Below are positions 1 to 7,542 of a stretch of DNA of 28,241 bases, piece by piece (position 1 is the stretch's first letter; each line of letters begins with the position of its first letter). A program made the translations under genes and the position numbers. The notes beneath the pieces were generated by a model. The model was not told the origin of the DNA. It made no database searches and saw nothing but the letters and a program-made list of their open reading frames with translations. Source of the DNA: Gnetum montanum (lineage: Eukaryota > Streptophyta > Gnetopsida > Gnetales > Gnetaceae); contig MNCI01007673.1 of the NCBI GenBank assembly GCA_015680685.1, positions 510,591 through 538,831 of the forward strand. The letters run 5' to 3'.

Positions 1-347
1 GCATCGTAGAAGGCTTGTAAATGTTGGTGTGGATCTAAGTCATAGCCTCCTGAAAATTTAGAAAAGTTGCTTAAATTGAGCCTAGGTAGACGACTCTCTT
101 TACGATGCCTACATGAGATTTGAACAGCCTCTTGTATTTGCGTTAAGCTTGTAATGGCCAATAGGGGTTCATCGTCATTGGGTAAGTTATGCTTTCGTGT
201 GTTGGGATGACGTTGCTTTCGTTCATGTTTATAAGAAACCCCCACTTCAAGTTGTGTACTCCAACCTTCATCGTCATATAGTTCGTTGGTTCTCCAATAA
301 ACTTCCTCACTAAGCGTGGCATTATCGTAATCTTGTAGGAGAGGCAT
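1..347 (-). CDS. Gag N-terminus of LTR retrotransposon (element A), partial at window edge
   Basis: An uninterrupted frame runs from an ATG at 347 down to base 1, about 115 codons, with no stop before the window edge. It begins MPLLQDYDNATLSEEVYW. The part nearest the edge reads RLPRLNLSNFSKFSGG and then DLDPHQHLQAFYDA. This resembles the entry to the plant Ty3/gypsy Gag domain, usually of the form P-x-F-x-G-x-x-D-P-x-x-H-L-x-x-F. Gag forms the cytoplasmic particle that packages element RNA. The primer-binding site and LTR lie just upstream in the right order and orientation, which supports the start. Unlike the other element genes here, this stretch has no stop or frameshift, so element A looks the youngest. 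The rest of Gag and all of Pol would lie left of the window. Confidence 0.75.
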   Translation of the reverse strand, partial: MPLLQDYDNATLSEEVYWRTNELYDDEGWSTQLEVGVSYKHERKQRHPNTRKHNLPNDDEPLLAITSLTQIQEAVQISCRHRKESRLPRLNLSNFSKFSGGYDLDPHQHLQAFYD

Positions 348-470
348 GGTTGCGAAGTCGTGTGTGAATTTGGATGTGACTTTTTATAATTATTTCTTTC
401 TAAAAGATATATCGTTAAGTCCTTATACAACAACCTTGAATGATATAACTAATCTAGATAACTAGCACTG

Positions 471-488
471 TCCCCAGCAACGACGCCA
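471..488 (-). other. Primer-binding site, tRNA-Asp type (element A)
   Basis: On the plus strand this reads TCCCCAGCAACGACGCCA. It matches the 3' end of plant tRNA-Asp (TCCCCGGCAACGGCGCCA, from general knowledge) at 16 of 18 positions. It lies one base from the LTR edge at 490. Both mismatches are G-to-A. The orientation shows that element A is transcribed leftward. Confidence 0.85.
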
Positions 489-489
489 A

Positions 490-1377
490 TGATGAGTGGC
501 GACGTATCCCTACACTCAACCATACGAATACGAGTGTTACACATGCGATTTGGTCAAACTCCACAGACAGACTAGTTGTGGCATCTAGACAATTAGCCTT
601 AGGTTGCAGTTGGTTGTCTTCCCACCTGGAGTCACGTATGGTTTAGTCCAGAGTGAGGTGTATGATGGGTTTCTAATCTAATGCTACTCCTGAAGGCAAT
701 GGAAAGTAATATTAACTAAGCTAGGAGAGAAGGGTGAGAGAATCTAAACTAGCCTAAATGCGATGAGCATCTGTTCCTTGATTATCCGTATACATCTTAG
801 ACTTCATGCACGACTACCACTGGGATTACCAAGTGCAAATCCTAGGTACACTACTGGGTTACTAAGTAGTCACACTTAAATGCTTGTAATCAAGTTGTAC
901 TCATTCCGTGGTTTAACATGAGTTAAGGGTGAGAGAGATTAACTAGGAAGGTAGTAAATAACAATTAATTAAATAATTAAACTAAGTGAATGCTGCAATG
1001 ATGAAGTAATCTTGATATTTATTTCTGGTCATGTGCGTGTCCAAGTACGTCACACTCAACTAAAGGATGTCGTACAATTACATTCACCACACTGCGGGCA
1101 TACACTAGAAAATAATTCTATCTCTGGAGGGATAAAACTGCTAGAGTTTCGCTAAGGGACTAAATCTAGATACGAAACAAGGAAAAGCTGCCTCTTATTT
1201 ATAGAATTGGCGGTGGGCTACGATATCGCGTATGCGATATCGTAGGGAAGGATGCGATATCGCGGCTAATGTGATATCGCGGCTGCGATATCGTGTATGC
1301 AATATTGTAGCCCATGTAATAACACGGTTGTGATATCACGATAGCGATATCATAGCCAGCAAACTCATGAATCATCA
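490..1377 (-). mobile_element. 5' LTR of minus-strand Ty3/gypsy element A
   Basis: The LTR runs from TGATGAGT at 490 to AATCATCA ending at 1377, about 888 bp. It has the TG...CA ends and short inverted termini of an LTR. Its body matches the LTRs at 1703-2558 and 23357-24164 along most of their length. Shared blocks include the start (GATGAGTGGCGA), the ACTAGTTGTG block, CACTCAACCATACGAATA and GTCATGTGCGTGTC. Reading leftward, U3 is at the high-coordinate end, with a TATA box at 1203-1194 and a cluster of GATATC palindromes. U5 ends at the primer site. The flanking five bases on the right are CCCTC; the matching target duplication would be outside the window. Confidence 0.85.
1194..1351 (-). 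promoter_or_regulatory. LTR U3 promoter: TATA box plus GATATC palindrome array
   Basis: On the minus strand TATAAATAAG lies at 1203-1194. Upstream of it are seven exact GATATC palindromes starting at 1222, 1236, 1256, 1273, 1287, 1332 and 1346. Most sit inside CGATATCG or GCGATATCGC contexts, spaced 14, 20, 17, 14, 45 and 14 bp. A degenerate copy (CAATATTG) falls in the 45-bp gap. The position directly upstream of TATA fits promoter elements of the retrotransposon. What binds them is unknown. Confidence 0.6.
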
Positions 1378-1701
1378 CCCTCCATGTCTCGCCACTACAT
1401 CTATTCATTTTGATGGAGGATGTAAGTAAAATTGGGTACAAACTCATTAAGACGAGTGTACACCACTTTGCATTCTTATGGTACTGTTAACTTAGAATCA
1501 TCATGCCTACGATAAGAAGAAGACATTTTTGTTAGAAACAATTTCTTAGTGTGCTTGTAGTATAGCTTTGCTTAATTATTATGTATTTATTTATTTATTA
1601 AATGATTATGACCTTAGGGTTTAATTCAATGATACTAAATAATATTCACTAAGTCCTAGATAGCACATGTATCAAACTATAAGTCCCTAGCAACAACACC
1701 A
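1378..1701 (-). mobile_element. Leader remnant and decayed primer site of element B
   Basis: This 300-bp stretch lies between the LTR of element A and the LTR at 1703. At 1684-1701 it has TCCCTAGCAACAACACCA, a decayed tRNA-Asp primer site with 13 of 18 matches. All five mismatches are C-to-T or G-to-A transitions. The rest is AT-rich with no reading frame. It looks like the untranslated leader of a second minus-strand element that was interrupted when element A inserted beside it. Confidence 0.65.
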
Positions 1702-1702
1702 A

Positions 1703-2558
1703 TGATGAGTGGTGAGTAGACCCTACATCTAACCATACGAATCACTAACCATTCATGTGCAATCTGGTTGAATTCCATGGACTTATAATCTTCTAAGTAC
1801 ACTAGTGTCTAGGAAGTGAAACTAACTATCACAATCATTGTCTTCCCAATTACACTTGTGAAATGTAAAGGTATGGTTAAGTGCAACTAAGGCATATAAT
1901 TTTTATCATTTTTATGTTTTCTATTTTAAGTCGCCTAAGGATGAGAATAATGTATAAAATAAAATAATGAAATTGCTAATTTAACCTAACAAGCTACTCC
2001 TAACTAATTCTAACATAAGTATCTATTCCCACTTACTGTACACATCTTGAACATGTTTAATGCTACTAGGTTACCAAACGTTAAGTGTTATTGGAATTAC
2101 CAAGCACCAAGCATGTGCTCTAAGTGGTTGTACTTATGTGCTTAATTAATTGCTATTTAATCTAGCTTAATTTAGCTTGATTACTTAAAACATTAAAGGA
2201 AATTGCATAAAACATTAAATACATAAATAAATAATTAATCTATTTCAAAGTGCTACAAGGTTTATTAGAAAGCTTATCTTTATTACTGCACACATGACCA
2301 TGCTCAGGTACAATAGTGCTCGAACTCTTTGACTCCTATTGCAAGTAGTTAAAAAAATATTCTAACTTTAAAATGATAAAACTGCAAGAACTTCGCTACA
2401 ACTATGACAAAAGATATGCCATAAACATGGTGGGTGAGCATGTATTGATAGGCAAAAATAGACAATACATTGACAAGGCCACGTCAATGCATCAAATCAT
2501 GCGTTGATAGAGCCTAGTCGACGAGGCCTAATTGATGTGACCAATTTATGATTCATCA
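1703..2558 (-). mobile_element. LTR of older minus-strand element B
   Basis: The LTR starts TGATGAGTGGTGAG at 1703 and ends ATTCATCA at 2558, about 856 bp. It aligns with the element A LTR in order: the CTACA..CTAACCATACGAAT block near the start, a CAAGCAC/TGTGCTC block in the middle and GATAAAACTGCAAGAACTTCGCTA near 2378. It is clearly more diverged. The TATA box seen in the other two copies is not recognisable. In place of the GATATC array, positions 2440-2545 carry repeated TTGAT/ATCAA and GACGAGGCC-like words. Confidence 0.7.
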
Positions 2559-2762
2559 CCTTGAGATTGAAGAATATTTTTAACTTGCATAACCATATTC
2601 ACTAAACGGGGTAAAAAGCTAACAATTTGAACAAAAAAATGAAATAGGCAACAAAACCTTTGAAATAGCATCAAAAGCATCATTTGGAAAGAAAAAATCA
2701 ATGATAGAGAGATTTGAAGAAAGTGTTCGGTGAATCTCTCGTGGAAAAGCCTAAAAGAAGCC
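2559..2762. other. AT-rich spacer, no gene seen
   Basis: This lies between the element B LTR and the LINE fragment. It is A-rich, with no open frame and no motif I recognise. Confidence 0.5.
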
Positions 2763-3107
2763 CTAAAAGTGTTGATTCTCTCTTTTTGCTTTCATTGGCC
2801 ATCTCAAAACTTCTTTTGCCATCAAGAATTCCTTTGTTGGATGTTTAGTTTTGAAAAGTTTTAGGTTAATTTTTTCCCCTTTGTATAAATTTTTGATGAC
2901 ATTAAGTAAACTAGAATAAACTTTAAGTTTGATTAGTCTACTCAATAATTATTTTCTCACAATAGAGTTAAATGCTTTAGTAAAATCTATGGAGAAAATA
3001 AATGTTTTACTTTGTTTTGCCTATAATTTCTATAATTCAAATAATATTTATAATTATTTGATAAAATTTCTATGATAATTAAGTTGTATATTAACATCTT
3101 TTGTTAA
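2763..3107 (-). pseudogene. LINE reverse-transcriptase fragment, palm region
   Basis: Read on the minus strand, one frame gives KTFIFSIDFTKAFNSIVRK at 3008-2952, then a stop at 2951-2949. It continues in the same frame as LLSRLIKLKVYSSLLNVIKN and LYKG. This matches the first catalytic block of non-LTR reverse transcriptases, whose usual form is F-x-D-x-x-K-A-F-D-S-V followed by L-L-x-x-L-x-x-x-G and I-x-x-x-Y-x-G. The first catalytic aspartate is present (FSID). The AFD aspartate has become N. Several in-frame stops occur upstream (3007-3060). The YADD box and the endonuclease are absent, so this is a short dead fragment. Confidence 0.7.
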
Positions 3108-3529
3108 AAAAAACCCTAACCGAATACACTACATGAAGACAAAGGGGTGTTAGAACGTAAAATTATTTGACTATTTGTACCCTTAACATATATAGCTAAC
3201 ATGATACTTTTCTATAACTTATAACATAATAATATCTTATGAATATTGGTCTAAATAGGTGGAGGTAGGGGAAGCCAATTTAGTAAACTAGTAGTGGAGC
3301 AATCAATACTAGGGTTGGAAATTCAGATTTTTGAAATGTATATATACATTTCATGGAAAGTTTTTGACTCTTTTTTTTTAATATAGGCAATTTTCATACA
3401 ATTATTTTAAATAAATGGTATAATATAGTCTAAAAAGCCATACAAACTTTTATAAATCTTGGGGAGTACCTATGTTTCACTTATTTCGAGTTCTAACACC
3501 CCTAGAAGGCTATATACTAGGCTAACAAT
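3108..3529. other. AT-rich spacer, no gene seen
   Basis: I find no coding frame, RNA gene or repeat boundary here, only long A/T runs such as 3370-3380. Confidence 0.4.
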
Positions 3530-3740
3530 GAGGTGTTAGCTTAATGGTAATACTCTTGATTTAAAATCTCCAAGTCATGGGTTCAATTCTAGTAAGCAAA
3601 GTTGAGTTATAAAGTTCTAATTTACGTAGATCACATGTACAACTGTTATGTGAACAATAATTTTCTACAAGGATTAAGGATCATCCCAAAGTGGATCCTA
3701 AGAGGATTGGTAAATGAATAAAAGCCTAACTTCTTTTAAG
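3530..3740 (+). repeat. tRNA-derived SINE candidate
   Basis: The first ~70 bases look like a worn tRNA. GAGGTGTTAGCTTAATGGTA (3530-3549) contains an A-box-like TAGCTTAATGGTA, a TTTAAAA anticodon-loop-like run follows near 3560, and GGTTCAATTCT (3580-3590) is close to the B-box consensus GGTTCGANTCC. The A-to-B spacing fits an internal RNA polymerase III promoter. The acceptor and anticodon stems pair poorly, so it is not a working tRNA. A non-tRNA body follows to about 3740. I could not fix a poly-A tail or target duplication. Confidence 0.45.
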
Positions 3741-3906
3741 CAGAAGATATTTTTTTATAGTTAATTAATTCTTTATCGTTGATGCTATGCTAGGAGTATG
3801 AAAAAACAACGAAAGCTCCCTTTCTGTCCTGTGTTTTGCAACGTCGGCCATGTGGAACCCATCAAATGCAAATACATTCCAAGACATGGACGTCATACAA
3901 AACGTG

Positions 3907-3919
3907 TATATATATATAT
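3907..3919. repeat. (TA)n microsatellite
   Basis: A short run of TA dinucleotides flanked by GTG on both sides. Confidence 0.8.
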
Positions 3920-4249
3920 GTGTAATCCAGCACGTACATTTAGATAGATGCATGAAAAATCACAAGCGGTATCCCCTTTCTGGCATACTAATTAAACGTC
4001 CTTCTTATCCAAGCAATCAAACCAATACCAGTACCACACGACTCACATACATTTACGGAAATATCTCTGTTTTGTTTTTCTTTTTTAAAGCGGACTGTGC
4101 CCTGCCTTGAAACGATGGCGGGAAGGTAGGGGCCACACTTTCAGTGCAATCTACGGAGTTAATTCAGAGATGAGCTCCATGTTCAAGTGCGAGTGCATTT
4201 TAGCATTTTAAAAGAATGTAGGATGCAATTTCTTGGGCACTTTTGAATA

Positions 4250-4815
4250 GCCATATTAAATAATGAAAGCGGCAGTGGCGACCGAAAACGATCAGATGCA
4301 AGAACCAGAGAAGAGTTGAGGTGAGGTTGGAGAAGAATTTAAGCAAAAGGGAAAGGGAAAGGGAAAGGGCAATTAAGCTCAGTTACGCGCATACATGTGC
4401 AAAGCAGCAGCAGCTGTTTTGTTGTTTCTGCTCTTGTGCTATTTATTATTATTATTGTTTGATTCTCAAACATGGAAATTGCAGCAACAACAACCGCATA
4501 AGCCCTGCCGTTTGGTTAGCCATAATATATATATATATATATATCTTAACAATCTCAATCTGTTTTGCTTTTCTTAGTTTGATAAACAGTTGCTGATTCT
4601 CCCTCTCTGTTTTTTAAAAGAGGTTATCATTTAAGAATTGTGCATGTTCCTTTGAGGTCTCAAGCATAATTGTTGTTCTTGATTCTTTTGTCTTGTTTTG
4701 TCTTTTGCAGAGACTTCGGTTGCATTTGTTTTCCCTTAGATCGCTTTTGGTTTCTTGTTATGCTCTCTTTGGCCTTTGCATGTGCTAGCAGAGATTTTTT
4801 GTCTTTTGACAACAG
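4250..4815 (+). promoter_or_regulatory. Probable NSE4 promoter and 5' untranslated region
   Basis: A TATTAAATAA stretch at 4254-4263 could serve as a TATA-like element. It is followed by a less AT-rich segment with a GGGAAA purine run (4345-4369) and a 20-bp (AT)n microsatellite (4525-4544). A good acceptor (TCTTTTGCAG, ending 4710) and a good donor (CAACAG/GTACTT at 4815/4816) bracket a possible non-coding exon at 4711-4815. From there a leader intron could reach the acceptor at 6836. The frames in this stretch are short and do not resemble proteins. The layout is inferred; transcript data are needed to fix the start site. Confidence 0.35.
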
Positions 4816-6837
4816 GTACTTAGAAAGCTTTAAGTTATTGTCTAATTTCTCGGTATAAATTGTTTTCTCCAAATGTTTTCTTTCTATGAAGTTTTCACAG
4901 TTTTTGTTTTCCTTTAAAGAAAAAGAACGAAGAGTGAATGAAGTCAGGCTGGAGATTTTGCTAACATAACAGACAATATTGTTTTCTCACACCTTTAGGT
5001 TTTCTTTTTCCATCCCTACAAGCATTTTGTTATATTTTAGATTTTAGGTTTACCTGTAGGGCTCTTAACAACTATCTTCCGCAAAGACAAGGTGATTTGG
5101 TCCAAAATTCTTGACCGTACGGTATGTATTAGTTTCCTCCGGCGGTATTTTTTCGGTTGGATTTTTGTATTCATTGCCGATTTAGATTTGAGAGTATCAT
5201 TTTGTTGAAAAAAAAAATCTCAGGTGGATTTTCTCTCTCTTTGAGCTGATGCATGAACTACTTGCATGCATTTTGATAAACAATGTTGTTGTTGGCCGAT
5301 TGGGCTAATGGATTCCTACCTTAGTGTTGTTCATGAAATCCGACCTTTTTTTTATGTACTGCCGGCCAATTGGGACAACCACGTCATTTTATACTATCCA
5401 TATAAATATCCTTGTTAGCATATATTTGAAGAAAATACATCGTAACCGTCAACGGTAAAACTTTTAAATTCAAGATGATGATATATAGTAATGTTCAGGA
5501 GGCTGTATTCCCTACTTTTTTGTCTGAGACGTTCATGCGCACTATCTTATGTCCTCGTATTTTGTAATGCTCCGCATTATGCCTTTAGAACTATTTAAAA
5601 TGTCATATCAGTTATTAGTTACGGTCCCCATTCTTTTGTTTTCACTTTGGCCATTCTAAACTTTTCACCAGAGCCTGCAGCTTTAAGTATTATTTAATCT
5701 CTTATTTGAATTATCTTAATGCTGATTTCAACTCGTGTTTGAATTGTACCAAAGATTTTTAAGTTTATATTTATGCTTATAATATTCACAATTTACGTCA
5801 TACGCAATAGATTAAAAGTAATTAATACTGACGTGATGCATCTTTGTTAAAAAATGAAAATCAATTAAAAAAAAAACTTGAAATGGGCTTTTCAAATTAG
5901 GTACCTTTCATTGTATTTTGATGGCTTCACCTTTCTTTGTATATTGTAATCTTGAGTGTTCAGAATGCAGATATTGTGGCTCTCCTATATTATCTGTAGA
6001 TCATTTCTGAAATGGACGTAACTTGTCTTGTAGGATTGTGTATTTTTCCATGTATACCATCACAAAATTTGCACGGGGTGTTTGACTAGATGCAAATTGT
6101 ACATGGATGAATGGACTAACCATTTTCTTTTTCTTTGTAGCTCGTTAACCAAGCTTGAGGGTGATGGCATATAAATTCCTTCCCATTAAGTTTTTTTTTT
6201 AAATATACGATAAAGTTTCTAATTCCTTTGTACTTAAGGTGTCTGATATTCATCTTTGTAGTTGCTTCCTGCTAACAAACTAGAAATTGCTCGTCTGCTT
6301 TTATTGTTTCTAAGGAATATTTGTTCACATGCGGCTTTGAGAACTCTATTCATTTTGTTTTCATTATCCTCCAACAGTGTTCTTAATCCAGGGACCTAAG
6401 TCATGGTTAGTTATGCTTAACGTTTGATTATATTTTTGATACTTTGTGCATTTAATCTGAACTAAGGTATTGTATGTCTATTTTTCGTGTGCTTTGTTTT
6501 TTAACGACGGCTTACATCCAGTTAAGTCTTATCATAAAGAGTTTTTTTCCAATATTAAAATTTGCATTCTTGCTATTATGCCTTCATACAGGTTATACAT
6601 CATTCGGCTTTAGAAGCAGTTAGTTTCTTCTGCTGTTGTTATCCCTTGATTGAATGCTAAATTTTTATTCTTTTGAGATGCAGTTTCTCTGAGCTTATGC
6701 ACTTTTAAAAAATTCAGTTCTCATAACTGGAAATGCATATAATGTCAGTAGAGTTTCAGTCAGCGGAACAAGTTTTCCAATAATGTTCTTGTGTTTTTGG
6801 AAATGCTTCTTGAATTTGGCTTGAGTTATTTTATAGA
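4816..6837 (+). other. Probable 5'-UTR intron of NSE4
   Basis: About 2 kb of T-rich, non-coding sequence precedes the start codon. It ends in GAGTTATTTTATAG at 6836, a plausible acceptor two bases before the ATG at 6838. Long T tracts and the absence of open frames fit a plant intron. Another acceptor-like TTTCTTTGTAG ends at 6140, so extra leader exons are possible. No transposon is recognised inside. Confidence 0.4.
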
Positions 6838-7542
6838 ATGGATTCCGATAGAGAGGCTGGAACTGGTTTTTATTTTCAAAGTCCTTATTGCTATCCATCT
6901 CGACGAGGAGAAATATCGAGAATTCATGACATGTATCCTGTTAATCCAACAACCATAGATTCTGGAAATGTTGTTTCCCTTCAAATTCCATCCTGCTATT
7001 CCCTTCAACATGGGCAGCCATCAAGGCTCAGTGAAATGTATGCCTTTAGTCACATCAGAGAAGGTGGGAATGGTCTTGCCCTTCATAGCCCATATGGCTA
7101 CTTATCCCAACAGGTTGATACACCAGGACTTAGTCAAATGCTATCAGTAGGTCAAATCAGAGAACCAAGAAATGGCATTGGCCTTCAGAGTCTATACCAG
7201 TACTCTAATGAGGACAAAGCACCCAGAGCGCCTGCTATTACTGAAGCAAGAGAAACTTCAAACGGTGTTGTCTTTCAGAGTAGTTCACTAGCTGGGAAGA
7301 CGAGGCTTGATGAAGTGTATACTACTGCTGAAAATATCAAAGCTGAAAATGGTGTTGCCGATAAAAGTCCATCTTCATTTTCCTCTCAAAAAGGGGTAAC
7401 GTCAAGACACAATGAAATGGATGCCAATACTGAAAATAAAAAGCTTGGAAATGGTGGTTCTCTTCAAAGTCCACCCTTATCTTCATCTGAACAAGGGAAA
7501 GCTTCGAGACTAAATGAAAGGAATCCTATTAATGCTATTATG
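6838..7542 (+). repeat. Seven degenerate ~34-aa repeats encoded in NSE4 exon 1
   Basis: Residues 4-235 fall into seven units anchored by a G/N-x-G step at residues 9, 44, 78, 112, 142, 171 and 205. Each is followed by an LQSP-like word, an S/Y-rich stretch, and then SRLxEMY. Examples are GNGLALHSPYGYLSQQ, SNGVVFQSSS with TRLDEVY, and GNGGSLQSPPLSSSEQG with SRLNER. Periods are 35, 34, 34, 30, 29 and 34 residues. The segment is polar and looks disordered. It all lies in one exon, consistent with growth by tandem duplication of about 100 bp. I do not recognise a domain in it. Confidence 0.8.

Noticed and set aside
143-433. 96-codon minus-strand frame overlapping the gag start
   Set aside because: It is in another frame. 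The frame beginning at 347 carries the Gag-like motifs and stays open to the window edge.
1219-1357. GATATC array as a CRISPR-like repeat array
   Set aside because: The units are 6-10 bp palindromes with irregular 8-39 bp gaps in a plant LTR. There are no proper repeats, spacers or cas genes.
1199-1447. 82-codon minus-strand frame with repeated ISQP..Y
   Set aside because: The apparent protein repeats are just the translation of the GATATC palindrome array in the LTR U3.
3530-3600. Functional tRNA gene
   Set aside because: The acceptor and anticodon stems pair poorly and the T stem has mismatches. Only the promoter boxes are recognisable.
3850-4110. 86-codon open frame upstream of NSE4
   Set aside because: Its composition follows a TA microsatellite and low-complexity DNA; no motif and no splice or start context support it.
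4321-4596. 91-codon frame with Arg/Glu repeats and Tyr/Ile runs
   Set aside because: It translates the GGGAAA purine run and the (AT)n repeat. It lies in the probable NSE4 leader and looks like non-coding sequence.
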